From Dipteronia dyeriana (taxonomy: Eukaryota > Streptophyta > Magnoliopsida > Sapindales > Sapindaceae): a stretch of 64,000 nt of DNA. The notes beneath the pieces were generated by a model. That model ran no database searches. It was not told the origin of the DNA and worked only from the letters and a program-made list of their open reading frames with translations. The position numbers and the translations under genes are program-made. The stretch covers positions 13,966,001-14,030,000 of the forward strand of contig CM065296.1 of assembly GCA_032871835.1 (NCBI GenBank), written 5' to 3'. This document shows positions 12,282-23,466 of the stretch, in pieces. Numbering within the stretch: position 1 is the stretch's first letter; every line of letters starts with the position of its first letter.

Positions 12282-12744
12282 AAGAGTGCTAGGTTGCACT
12301 TCTTTTCCTCTAGCACTCCCCTCACGTTCTTCTACTGTTCTCCGGCCTCCAAACTCGGAATTTGAATCCGTTTGCGGATTATGAACCATTACTTTCTCAC
12401 GGACATGGACATATAAGATACTCAACCCATAAAATAATAATTTGACTCTATATATGAAGACGAAGACAATGTATGCAACATGAGTTGAAAGTGTAGTATC
12501 TTTTGACTTAGAACTTGGAATCAATAGTATGAGTAACCGAAATGACCGAAACTCAATCAAGAATAATTTAAGACTAAATTAAAGTTTAATATCCATGTTA
12601 TACAAACATATATATAAACAAACACAATTCACACTAGAATGCAAACTACATAGAGATAGTCTCCAATCATGCATTTTTCAAAACATGTTATTTCCATACC
12701 AATGCATGAGCATTCATCTTCAAGTGTGTGAATGTGTTATATAT

Positions 12745-12850
12745 GGTGCACAACGATGCAGGGACACATATGAATGAATTGTATATGTGTGCCTATATTG
12801 GTGCACAACGATGCAGGGACACAAATGTATGAATTATGTGTGTACCTAAG
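12745..12850. repeat. Tandem duplication, 55-bp period
   Basis: The motif GGTGCACAACGATGCAGGGA starts at 12,745 and again at 12,800, each followed by a similar CACA..ATG.ATGAATT tail. Confidence 0.85.
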
Positions 12851-13056
12851 CCTTGTAACAGAAAGATAAAGTCTTAGTATACCTTTGTAGAACCATATTG
12901 CATCATTTCTCTTTGAAGACTTTGAACTTGCTTTGACTAGTTGTTCCTTCTTCTTTGAAGCTTGAATCATCATGAATCTAAACAACTAAATCATTACAAG
13001 TAAACATCATTTTGATATGGAATTAATGCCAACACAATCTAAAACCTAACACATAC

Positions 13057-14590
13057 ACTTTAGCCGTCAAGGTCTTCATAATTGGATCAGCATGATTGTC
13101 CAGCGATGCTATCTTGGTCACAGTCACACCCCTCTCTACACTATCTCTCTGATGAGATGATATTTCCTCTCTATATGCTTCCCTCTCTTGTGGCTTCTTA
13201 GTTCTTTATAATTAACCACAGCACCACTGTGATCACAATAATGTGTGATGGGCTTAACCAGATCTTGAACAACATCTAGATCAGCCAAGAACTTACAGAT
13301 CCAGACAGCCTCTTTAGCTGCTACATATTTGGCTTCCATGGTAGAGTCAACAACACATGATTGCTTAAAACTCCTCCATACTATGGCTCCACCACCATAG
13401 GTGAAAACTGATCCAAACGTGAATTTCCTAGAATCCCTGCCTGACTAAAAATCAGAGCATGTATATCCTAACGGGATCAAATCTTGCCCGGAATATAGTT
13501 TCTCGTTCGCTAAAATACTTGAGAATGGTCTTTACAACAATCCAATGATCCAATCCTGGGTTGGACTGAAACCTACTTGCTACTCCCACTGCGAAGCAAA
13601 TGTCAGGTCTGGTGCATAATATAGCATACATAAGACTGCCTACTATAGACGCATAGAGAACCTGACTTATACCCTTATCATCTTACTATGTCTTAGGACA
13701 CTGTTCTTTAGACAAGTGAACTCCATGCCTATAAGGTAAATTACTTTTCTTGGAGTTCTGTATCGAAAATTACACAAGTATCTTATCGATATACGATGTC
13801 TGAGACAATACCAAGAGTTTGTTCTTACGACTCTAATTAATTGGATCCCTAGAACATAACGCGTCTCTCCCAAATCTTTTTTTTATAATTGGTTAGTCAC
13901 TCGACCATTTACTTCTGATAATACCCCTACATCATTCCCAATGAGTAGGATATCATTTACGTATAAGACTAAGAAAACTACTTTCTTGTCAATGATGCGC
14001 TTGTATACGCAAGGCTCATAAACATTTTACTCGAAGCAATAGGTTTTGATAGCATTATCAAACATAATGTGTCCAAGATCTAGATGTTTGCTTTAGTCTA
14101 TAAATGGACCTTTACAACTTGCAAACATTTTGCTCTTGTTCTGGAGATATGAATCACACTGGTTGCATCATGTAGATGCTCTCATCAAGATTGTCATTCA
14201 AAAATGCAGTTTTGACGTCCATTTGTCAAATTTCATAATCGAAATAGGCAGCAATGGATAAGAGAATCATAATAGGCTTAAACATGGATATTGACAAGAA
14301 GGTCTCTTCATAATCAACCCCTCATTTTGGATATAACCATTTACCACTAGCCTTGCCTTGAAGGTCTTTACCTTCTCATCTACTGCTTTTTTTATTGTAT
14401 AGATTCACTTACACCCTATGGCTATTATCTCATCCTATCTCATCCAGTAAGTCTACAAGTTCCTAGACTAAGTTAAAGTACATGGACTCCATCTCGAGAT
14501 TCATGGCTTCAAGCCATTCCTCTTTGTTAGAATCTTTCATTGCATTCTTAAATATCAATGGATCATCCGCACTAACATTGCCTTGAAGGT
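13057..14590 (-). pseudogene. copia RNase H and reverse transcriptase remnant, element 3
   Basis: This is a decayed pol 3' portion. RNase H is visible at 13,136-13,339 (MEAKYVAAKEAVWICKFL, then HYCDHSGAVVNYKE, then KYHLIREIV). Reverse transcriptase pieces follow at 13,667-13,873 (GETRYVLGIQLIR), at about 13,940-14,000 and at 14,160-14,300, ending with AMKDSNKEEWLEAMNLEMES at about 14,470-14,560. Every block has a counterpart in elements 1 and 2. Many stops are present, and no single frame exceeds about 70 codons. Confidence 0.75.
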
Positions 14591-14599
14591 CTTTACCTT

Positions 14600-15546
14600 T
14601 CCGTTTTTTGCTTACCATCCAAATTAGATTTTTCATAAGGTAAAGATAGTAAATCCATAAGAGATAACGGATTGAACCCGTAGACAACTTCAAATGTTAA
14701 ATGGTTTTTTGAAGCATGCACACTTTGGTTATAAGCAAACTCCATATATGGCAAAGATTCCTCCCAATTCTTCAAATTCCTTTGAATTATGGCCCTTAAA
14801 AGTATAGATAAAGTTCTTATTACCACCTTCGTTTGTCCATTCGTTTGTGGATGACAATTGGTTGAATACAACAGCCTTGTACCTAACTTGCTCCAAAGCA
14901 TTTTCCAAAAGTGGCTAAGGAACTTCACATCTCTATTGCTCAAAATTTTCCTTGGAATGCCATGTAACCGTACAATTTCTTTGAAGAACAGCCCTGTAAC
15001 ATATGTTGCATCATCTGTTTTATGGCAAGGAATGAAATGCACCATCTTCCTGAACCTGCCAACAACAACAAAAATAGAATCTCTCCCCATTTTTGACCTA
15101 GGTAAACCCAAGACAAAGTCCGTGGATATATCAACCCTAGGCTCACTAGGTATAGGAAGAGGATTATGCAGTCCATGAGGTATTACTTTAGATTTAGCTA
15201 GTTTGCAAGTAATGCATTTCTCACATATTCTCTCAACGTCTCTTTTCATGTCGGGCAAAAAGAATTGATCACTTAACACATCCAAAGTCTTTTTAACTCC
15301 AAATTGCCTCATTAACCTACCACTATGTGCCTCTCTCACAAACAATTCTCTCACAAAATGTTGAGGAACACACATTTTGTTTTCTTTGAAAAGAAAACCA
15401 TCATGCCTAAAGAACTTGTCAAAACCCCATTTCTCACATGCCCCATAAACATTAGCAAAATCAAGATCAAAATTGTATAAGTCTTTAATGTACTCAAAAT
15501 CCAATAATTTTGCATCAAGTTTATAAATTATAGCATACCTTCTAGA
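14600..15546 (-). pseudogene. gypsy integrase
   Basis: The longest open frame of this gypsy fragment (14,593-15,744) holds the end of RNase H and the whole integrase core. Visible are the zinc-binding HH-CC region ([19 protein letters not shown]..., then [12 protein letters not shown]), the core with [12 protein letters not shown] and the [15 protein letters not shown] block, [12 protein letters not shown], and the conserved [20 protein letters not shown] tail. It is open but truncated: after [17 protein letters not shown] it runs into copia-derived sequence at 14,600. The canonical VSDRD is LSNRD here, so a catalytic Asp neighbour is altered. It is not expected to be active. Confidence 0.85.
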
Positions 15547-16034
15547 AAAAGCATTGGCAACCACATTTTCTTTACCTTGTTTGTACTTGATGATGTATGG
15601 AAAGGATTCAATAAAATCAACCCATTTTGTATGCCTACGGCTTAGCTTTCCTTGTCCTTTGAGATATTTCAAGGACTCATGATCAGTGTGTATAATGAAT
15701 TCCTTGTACCAAAGACAGTGCTGACATGTCTCTACGACTCTCACTAAGGCATAAACCTCATTGTCATACGTCGGGTAGTTAAGACTTGCTCCACTTAGGT
15801 TCTCACTAAAGAATGCAATGGGTCTGCCATTTTACATTAAGACTCCTCCAATACCTATTCCACTCACATCACACTCAATCTCAAAAGTTTTAACAAAGTT
15901 AGGAAAAGCAAGCAAAGGTGTTGAACTAAGTTTGTCATTAAGCAATTTAAAAGTATCACCTTGTTCTTTACCCTACCTAAATCCCACATTCTTTTTGAAG
16001 CATTCAATTAATAGTGCAACAATGGTAGAAAACA
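15547..16034 (-). pseudogene. gypsy RNase H
   Basis: Minus strand, continuous into the integrase frame. Blocks read FEIECDVSGIGIGGVLM (first Asp), [56 protein letters not shown] and [26 protein letters not shown] stop lies after GGVLM near 15,835. The beginning of the domain is separated from the reverse transcriptase by the solo LTR at 16,035-17,304. Confidence 0.8.
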
Positions 16035-17304
16035 TGTTGCTTTTAATTTTAAAATACTCGCAAGCACACGAGTCTACTGTAGAATAGCTAATGCGAGTAC
16101 GAGGTCATTCCCACGAGGATTATGAAAAAATAATCAAATCTAAATTTAATATAATCCTAACCTAGTTAACCGAATGTGATGAATTAAAATTAATATTAAA
16201 TTAAACTAAAAGCAAATAAAGTCGAAGGCAATTAGTAAAGAATACTAAGGTATTAGAATCCACCACTATGTAATTTCATAACTTCCTGACAATTTATTAA
16301 TTCTCCGAATTAGAGTGACAATTAAAAAACAATTTATTGTCAACACATGAATTTAACAATAAGCATATTTAATAAAAATCTTAAGTTGGTTTTCCTTCGC
16401 TTCAAAATACAATCCCTAAGCATTCTATGTATCCAATTTAATGAAAAACAAATAATCAAAGAAATTATAATTAACATTACGAAATCAAGCATTGATTAAA
16501 ATATATATATATATCTAACTATCAATGATACATGATATCAAAGATGAAAGGGTTTAATATTTCATAATCAATTGAAGCAAAAACCATAAACATTAAAGAA
16601 CAATATTTGAGAATCAATAAATATTTCTGAAAATTATTCCATAATACAGGGTTTCATCGTCTATCCTAATATAAAGACAATTAGAAAGACATTAAAAATA
16701 AAATAACAAAAGAACCGAAAATCTCATTGCACTGCCTTCGCACGCAACAAAGTCGCCAGCTCCACGCGGACTACGCCTCCCCGAACTCTTTCTAATTAGG
16801 CGCATAAGGGTCTTTTATATTGCTTCCAGATGCCCTCTTTTTCCTCTTTTAAGTCGGTCTTCCCAAGTCAAAGATGAAACAATTCTGCTGTCAATATAAT
16901 GGTCCACGTAACCTGACTTTAATTTGGGCTCTTGATTTGTTGTTAACTTGAGGTCCAGCAATTGGCTTGAATTGGAATTTGCTCTTGGGCTTTAGAGCAT
17001 AAGCTTGGCCTGGTATGATATTTGTGGTCAAATGTAGTCCACGTGTGAGTCCACTGAAATCTCTTCTCAACCACCACACTTCTCTTGATTGGGCTTTTAA
17101 CTCTTGAAAAGCCCACATGACTTTGCTAATCTTGGGACTAGCTTGCTCTTTTACATCAAATTTCATTCATTTACTTGATTATTTTTCAAATGCCATGTTA
17201 TTTCACTTAAAACAGAAAATAACTCTAATTAAATAAAAATAGATAATTCAAGTAGCTAACAAATCCAAATTTAAGGGTAAATATGATATAAAATATGCTC
17301 ATCA
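16035..17304 (-). repeat. Athila-family solo LTR with 5-bp target duplication
   Basis: This 1,270-bp insertion begins TGTTGCTTTT and ends GCTCATCA. AAACA flanks it at 16,030-16,034 and at 17,305-17,309. Its left 90 bp (ACTCGCAAGC.CACGAGTC, then GTACGAGGTC) match the complement of 58,615-58,705, the end of the Athila-lineage LTR. Its right end, complement TGATGAGCATATTTTATAT, matches the start of that LTR at 57,492. It is therefore an Athila-family LTR in minus orientation, without a body, inserted between the RNase H and reverse transcriptase of the host gypsy element. It holds no gene. Confidence 0.85.
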
Positions 17305-17850
17305 AAACACCTTAATGAATCTTTTATAAAAGCTAGCAAGACCATGAAAACTTCTTGCATCGTTAACACAAGTTGGTTTCGGCCATTCACTAATTACTTT
17401 CACTTTTTCTTGATCAACATGTATTCCTTTATCATAGACAACATAACCAAGAAAAGTAAGCTCATTAGTGCAAAAAATGCATTTCTTTAGATTAGCATAT
17501 AATTTTCTTTTCTAAGCACATCAAAAACAGCCTTTAAATGTGCTACATGCTCATATAAATTTTGCTATGCACAAGTATGTCATCAAAATAAACCGCTACA
17601 AACTTTCCAATGTAAGCATGAAAAACATGGTTCATCAATCTCATGAATGTAGTAGGTGCGTTAGTTAGGCCAAAAGGCATTACTAGTTGTTCATATAGAC
17701 CATGTTTAGTTTTGAAAGCGGTTTTCCATTCATCACCCTCACGCATTCGTATTTGATGATATCTAGATTTCAAATCAATCTTTGAAAACACACAAGAACC
17801 ATGCAATTCATCCAACATATCATCTAGCCTAGGGATACGATGTTTATACT
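17305..17850 (-). pseudogene. gypsy reverse transcriptase
   Basis: The open part 17,543-17,818 has [24 protein letters not shown] (first Asp), [35 protein letters not shown] and the catalytic [11 protein letters not shown] box. The downstream thumb region (17,310-17,540) holds LTFLGYVVYDKG-like and RSFHGLASFYKRFIK-like sequence with frameshifts. The upstream part (17,820-17,900) shows PSIKSR..INI.SLG, the degenerate [20 protein letters not shown] block. Confidence 0.8.
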
Positions 17851-18880
17851 TTACCGTGATTTTATTGATGGCTCGACAGTCAACACAAATTCTTCAAGAT
17901 CCATCCTTTTTAGGCACCAACAAAACAGGAACCGCACATGGACTCATGCTTTCATTCACATATCCCTTTTCCATAAACGTTGCTTTTGGATTTCTTTGGT
18001 CTCTTCGGGGTTGCATCTATATGTTGGCCTATTTGGTATGCTTGAACCCGGAATGAAACAAATTTGATGTTCAATCCCTCTAATTGGTGGAAAACCATTA
18101 GGAACATCTTCGGGAAAGAGATCCTCATTTTCCTGTAAAAGATCAACAATAACACTAGGCAAACTCTTGTCAATTTCGTTAGAAACAATTAAAACGTCCT
18201 TGTACATAAGTATAAGTAAGGGCTACATAACTGTTAATGCTTTATTCACATCACACATTTTTGCATAAACACACATTTTTCTTTCACTCAAGCCTTCCTT
18301 GTTTTCTCTCCCTTTGTGTTTCACATTGCTCTCATTTTTACCACTCAACTCTCCTTTCTTTTTTTTCTCTCTTTCTTGCTCCCTTCCCAAAGTTTCAGCT
18401 AATGAAGATTCAAGCTCTTCATGTTGTTGTTTTATACGCATTTGGTCTTCAAAAATTGTCTTTGGAGCAAAATGTCCAAGTTGGTATTTCTGTCCCTCAT
18501 TGATCAAAGAATAACGGTTCTTAAACCCATCATGCATTACCTTTCAATCATATTGCCATTGTATTCCTAACAACGTGTGACGAGCATACATAAGTACCAC
18601 ATCACACCAAACCTTATCCTTATATCTACAAATTGAGAAAGAAACTAACACTTACCGATTTACCTTCACAATGCCACTATCATTCGACCATTGTAACTTG
18701 TACGGTTTTGGATGTTTAATAGGAGGTAATTTAAGTTTCTCCACAAGCAAGTTACTTGCCACATTTGTAAAACTTCTACTATCAACAATTACATTACACA
18801 ACTTGTTAGCAATCAAACATTGAGTATGAAATAAATTTTCACGTTGCTCACCATGTTCATTATTTTTACTTCACAAACTA
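17851..18880 (-). pseudogene. gypsy protease and protease-RT linker
   Basis: Minus strand. Near 18,700-18,830 a protease-like stretch reads LIANKLCNVIVDSRSFTNVASNLLVEKLKLP, where the active-site D-S-G has become D-S-R. Downstream, 18,223-18,537 is an open linker (FKNRYSLINEGQKYQLGHFAP, then a highly charged EREKKKKGELSGKNE stretch), and 17,956-18,207 covers the RT entry (LLQENEDLFPEDVPNGFPPIRGIEHQI, then [19 protein letters not shown]). Stops separate the parts. Confidence 0.7.
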
Positions 18881-19518
18881 AGTGTACGTTGTACACCCAA
18901 AGTTTCTCCACTAGCATACTCAACATCACTAGCATCTTCTAAATGTGGCATGTCATCTTCATCATCTCTCTCACTTTCGGATTCTACTGTCTCATCCCTC
19001 ATGATCATTACCTTTTTATTAGAACATTCACGTGCCACATGACCATGTCCAAGGCACTTAAAACACCTAATGCCTCTAGTTTGATTAGGTTGATTTTCAC
19101 CTCTACACTTGCTACCTATTTCAATTTTTCTTTTAGTTTCATCAATTTTAGGCTTAACAATGGGTTTATCATCCTTTTTACTCCAATTCGGTTTCCAAAA
19201 AGAAAAAGAACCCGAATAAGGTTCTGAATCATACCTTGTGCCTTTTCTTTTAGGTTACCTTTCAATCTTCATGGCCACATTCACCATGTCCTCAATCTCC
19301 ACATAATGTTGCAACTTGACAAGATCAGCAATGTTCTTGTTTAAACCACTATAAAACCGAGTCATAGTGGCCTCATGGTCCTCCTCGACATTAGCCCTTA
19401 TCATGGCTATCTCCATCTCCTTGTGATATCCTTCTACACTCATGGAACTTAGTGTAAAAGTTTGCAACCGTTGATGTGAATCCCAATAGTAATGGCTAGA
19501 GACAAACCTCATCCTCAT
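18881..19518 (-). pseudogene. gypsy gag C-terminal part with zinc knuckle
   Basis: The segment 19,255-19,518 reads SVEGYHKEMEIAMIRANVEEDHEATMTRFYSGLNKNIADLVKLQ, a plant gypsy gag segment. Near 19,030-19,085 there is a CCHC knuckle, CFKCLGHGHVARECSNKK, with all four zinc ligands present. An acidic tail follows (ETVESESERDDEDDMPHLED). The N-terminal gag and anything before it are missing: at 19,520-19,528 the sequence changes into copia LTR. Confidence 0.8.
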
Positions 19519-19527
19519 GTATTACAT

Positions 19528-20091
19528 CTGTAATTTCGGTTTGTGTAATACATCTACAGTTGCGAGAGTGCAGCATTGGGTTTTTTAGTGGAATAACTTC
19601 AAGGTTAATAATCATGAAATATTAATTAAATGGTTTAATTAATTATTTCTAAGGATTATTGGAGTTCATGATTGTAGGTCTATTAGGTCCCTTACTAGCC
19701 CGATTGATTAAAAGCAACAAGGGTCACGGTTAATTAATTGGATTGTCCAATTAATTGTGTTACGAAAGTGATACGTATCTACTCAGAGAGTAATTAAATA
19801 ATGAGATTATTTAATTAATATAATTCATAATTAAATTAATTAACTAATTAGATTATTTAATTAATGAATTAATACTTGTGAATTACTAATTGGAGGTTGC
19901 AGGTTTAAATCATGACTAAGACAAATATTCAAATAATTAGATTATTTTATTCCTTGCTTAATCTAGTATTTAAGTTTTAGTCAATTAGTGTTTAGTGAGA
20001 GTTAGATTCCTGATTTACCTAGGACACTTAAATACTAAATATCTTTTTAATATATGGAAATATATTTTGAAAAGGATATATATCTAGTTAT

Positions 20092-20133
<42 letters not shown>

Positions 20134-20566
20134 CATAACTAGGATACAGACTTATTGGGTCACTGAACCAAATACACGGACTTATTGGGTCACTGAACCA
20201 AATACACTGAGAAAAACAAAAAACAAAAAAAAAATGTAGAAGGTCTAGGTAATTTTCGGCCAAAGAAAAAAAAAATCCTTATGGTGGCCGAACTAGCTAG
20301 AAGAAAAGGAGTTTTCTTCAAGCCTTTAAGTCCTTCATAATTCCTTGAAGATCGTGATGCGCTCACACACAGTTGCCGAATCACGGGACATAGCAAGGAA
20401 GACTTTATGGTTGGAAATCGAAACAAAGCATAAAGAAACGAAGGAGTAGATCTTCAAGGGTATGATCTAATACTCATTCTATATTCTTTTATATTTTTAT
20501 ATGGTTTATAAGTTGTATAAAAAAAAACCCTGTTTCCGCTGCGCAACTTAAATCCAGACTCCTACA
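19528..20566 (+). repeat. 5'-truncated LTR of copia element 2
   Basis: The last 1,039 bp of the LTR, homologous to 28,245-29,974 without the TIR element. It ends CCTACA two bases before the primer-binding site. Its 5' 0.8 kb is missing and replaced by gypsy gag. It includes a (TA)n microsatellite at 20,095-20,132 and a direct repeat of CTTATTGGGTCACTGAACCA at 20,152 and 20,180. Confidence 0.8.
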
Positions 20567-20568
20567 AT

Positions 20569-20580
20569 TGGTATCAGAGC
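20569..20580 (+). other. Primer-binding site (tRNA-iMet type)
   Basis: A perfect TGGTATCAGAGC, two bases after the LTR end. It sets the plus orientation of element 2. Confidence 0.92.
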
Positions 20581-21587
20581 CCTATTATACAATATATATA
20601 AGAATGAATGTTTCTTTTTTCATAGTTTTATTCTTTAGTTTGCATGTATGGTATGTGTAGGCTCTTTCTAATGATTGTATGATGTTTATATTTTTTTTAT
20701 CTATTATAAGTATGGTTGATCGTTAATTGTATGGTACATTAGGTTTAGGATTCTTATTAAAGGTTGTAATATTTTTTTCATGTAATAATAATTACATGTT
20801 GTATATGTTTTTATATGTTGTTATTTTATTTTTATTGATATAAATCGATGAAGAAGACGATTCGAAAGATGTAACACAGCAGCCACACAGACCATGTTCA
20901 AAGGAGCAGCAACGCACGATTGTCACGAAACACACTGGTGCTACACACAAATGTTGCGTGCGTGCACAATTGTTGCACAAAACATGGATACAATATAATT
21001 ATTATATTGAATGTACTTTTGTGAAGCAACAGGTGTGCAAAGCCAAAGCAAAGGTGTGCAAAACATGCAGTTGTCATGCACATGTGCTAGATTAACATGA
21101 AATAGATGTGCAGTTGTTGTGTGATGCACAACTCATTATGCAACAGATGTGCAATTGTTGTGTAATGCATAACATGTCATGTTGCAACTGTGCACAATTG
21201 TTGTGCATGTGTGTAGCAAGCACGCGCGGAGTGCAGCAGTCAAACGCGGTTTGGGCCGATTTTGGGAAATCTCGGGCCTCCGAAAAATGTTAGAGTAACA
21301 CTTGGGTTTTAAGGGATTTCATCCATGAAACGGATCCATTAAAAATAAATCAAGTTGGACTTGATTTTTGGGCCCGAAAGATGCAGAAGTTACAGAATCT
21401 AAGACTTGAAGAATATTTAAATTACCTGAGGACCAAGGCATTCCTTAGCTAACTTTTGTGTAATTAGATATATATATAAAAAAAAAATAGATAACTCATT
21501 GTACTCGGTCAACTCATGTACGTTTTGATTATGAGATGATTAAAACATTGTCATGCATATAAATGTCATTTAGATTCGGTGTGCCTA

Positions 21588-21588
21588 T

Positions 21589-21656
<68 letters not shown>
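21588..21656. repeat. Compound (AC)n(AT)n microsatellite
   Basis: About 13 AC units followed by about 20 AT units, in the leader of copia element 2. Confidence 0.95.
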
Positions 21657-21658
<2 letters not shown>

Positions 21659-22404
21659 TGCATGCGTAATAGCCATTAATAATTATGTGTTTTATTTTAT
21701 TTAATTAATTAAAAATAGTATAATTCACATAATTGGCTATTAAATAATGAGATTAGTTTTTAGAGTAAAACTTGGTAAGTTTCATTAATAACTAGTCTAT
21801 TAATTAAATCGTATAATTAGTTAGATTACTTAGGTCCTTCACTTAAATACTAGGTTTAATTAGATTAAGGTCCTAATATAATTAGACATAATAATGTGAT
21901 TAGTTTTAATAGTTAGAACTTGGTAAATCAAATTAAATAATTCTAGTATTAGTAAAATTGCTTACATAGATTAGAATTTTAAATAATGAATTAGATTTTA
22001 AATTAGTAAATAATCAGATTAGTTCATTTTTTATTAGAATAAGATTCTAATAATTTGTTATATATGCCCTAGACATTTAAATTGAAATTAGTCATTTATT
22101 CTTAGTAATATCTAGAAGCATTAGTAATTGAAAACCCTAATTCTAAAACAGTGAGTGGGAGAGGGATATATGACATTATATCTCACAGTCTCCATCATTA
22201 GTTCAACACTGTGAGACTCAAGTGGGGCCTCAAGACGGCTTTGCTTTCGTCCTACCTAAGGAAGGTCTCCATGAAATTCAATACCAAGGTTGACTTCCTA
22301 ACGGATAGGACTTCTTGGTGTATTTTGGGATTGACCGACCCTAAGGTGGCAATTCTAAAGTTAAGTTTAAGAGATCTGAAATGGTTGGTTAAACTCACAA
22401 TGAC

Positions 22405-23161
22405 ACGGGAGTGTCCCATTGCATGATCTTGGCTCAAGACACAAAGGGATTCAAATTCTCACTTTAATTTGTTAAAACATCAGGTCATGTTCAAGGGGAA
22501 ATTTCGAGACTTCATAACTTTTGATTCCGAAAGAATTAGCCAAAGTACTTTATGTCATTGGAAGGATCAGCCTCTTAAATACAACTTTCACCCTTTGAAT
22601 TGCATCGTTTGAGGTGTCCTAAAAGGAGTTATCACTATTTTTACTTTCGATGTTCAGCAGTCAACAATTGCGGGATTTGAAGAGTTCAGCTTTAATTTCT
22701 CAAGTTTCCAACTTCTTGAATTATGTTGTTATCTTTTATTTTTATCCCTTTTTCTATACATGGAGGGTTTTTCCATGATTAGCCGATATAATGAGCCTCT
22801 ATCCTTGTCAAATGTAGTTAATCCATATTAAATTTCAGAATACTATCTCTTTGAAATTTTATTTCTTCAACTCTTTATCTCTTTGGTGGATTTCCATTGG
22901 GTGGTGAGTTTTTCATTGGTTTTGTATCCTTGGTTTGTTCAGAGGGTGGTTTTTCTGTATCCCTTTATATTAGTCTTGGTGGTGAGTCATTTCTACTAGT
23001 TTACAAGAGTGGTGATATCTGTTTCCCTTGGAAAATTAGTTAATCTATCTTTACTTGTTCTTGTGTAAAACGGATTGGTTTTTGAGTTTCTCTTGTGTGT
23101 GGGTTGTCCTTGTGTGTGTTTGACTTCACAAGATATTGTTTAGGGTTGTCCGGCACGACAG
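22405..23161. mobile_element. 757-bp insertion in the copia leader, possibly a solo LTR
   Basis: Element 1 runs directly from ...ACTCACA to AAGGTTTTGATTAAG in its leader. Element 2 has about 757 bp between the same two points. The insert starts TGACACGGGAG and ends CCGGCACGACA (complement TGTCGTGCCGG), that is TG...CA ends with short imperfect inverted termini. No clear target duplication is visible, so a solo LTR is only a suggestion. Confidence 0.45.
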
Positions 23162-23466
23162 AAGGTTTTAATTAAATTTATTAATTATAAACCTGACTGA
23201 AATAAACAATGGTTGAATGATAGAGGAATAAGAGTTATTCTGGTTTATCATTTGATTGAGAATGTCTCGATCCAACATGCAAGTATTTGACTGACCCTAA
23301 GGCGGCACTTGCTTGTCGTATGTTGGATCTTCATGGTGTAAAAACTGTTTTTAGGGATTTTCTTGTTCATTAAATATGTTCACGCATCATGTTTAATTTA
23401 TGCCCAACATTGACATGTGAATTAAATGTATGGATGAATGAATTTTTTATTTATGTTTTTTCAGCA

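Larger units (their letters stand above)
10433..13051 (-). repeat. Solo LTR, SIRE/Maximus-like copia, with 5-bp target duplication
   Basis: This 2,619-bp insertion begins TGAAAATACA and ends CCTAACA on the plus strand. It is flanked by CATAC at 10,428-10,432 and CATAC at 13,052-13,056. The interrupted host sequence (the region after the copia purine tract) is continuous in elements 1 and 2, which proves insertion. Orientation is minus: on that strand it ends near a CTATTCACCCCCCC segment and contains an ACGTGGTAAACC-type block. Both features are usual in the long LTRs of SIRE-type copia elements (family knowledge, lineage inferred). No internal domain is present, so it is a solo LTR or an LTR-only derivative. 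Confidence 0.8.
8794..14590 (-). mobile_element. Ty1/copia element 3 (family B), fragment
   Basis: This is the left half of a minus-strand copia element: a truncated 3' LTR (8794-10364), a short internal stretch (10,365-10,432), then RNase H and reverse transcriptase remnants (13,052-14,590). The body is split by a solo LTR (10,433-13,051) inserted at CATAC. Integrase, protease, gag, leader and 5' LTR are absent. At about 14,578-14,600 it is joined to a gypsy fragment. The left edge is interrupted by element 1. Confidence 0.75.
14600..19525 (-). mobile_element. Ty3/gypsy element body without LTRs
   Basis: On the minus strand, from right to left: gag (about 18,880-19,518), protease region (17,850-18,880), reverse transcriptase (17,305-17,850), RNase H (15,550-16,034) and integrase (14,600-15,550). 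The order RT-RH-IN defines gypsy. The N-terminal gag, the integrase C-terminus and both LTRs are absent: each end is replaced abruptly by copia sequence. A solo LTR of another family splits it at 16,035. Lineage is not assigned; the integrase wording ([16 protein letters not shown]) resembles chromovirus-type elements, but no chromodomain is seen. Confidence 0.8.
20581..23464 (+). other. Untranslated leader of copia element 2
   Basis: These 2.9 kb have no supported gene. They include a cluster of TGCACAATTGTTG-type repeats (20,935-21,215), a compound (AC)n(AT)n microsatellite (21,588-21,656) and the segment shared with element 1 (22,145-22,400). After an insertion of about 757 bp, they end with a second shared segment (23,163-23,460). 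The repeat cluster and insertion explain most of the extra length over the 1.5-kb leader of element 1. Confidence 0.7.

Noticed and set aside
12017..12560. Overlapping open frames of 80-124 codons on both strands
   Set aside because: They lie inside the solo LTR, over the GC-rich hairpins, where stop codons are rare by composition; no domain or conserved start is visible.
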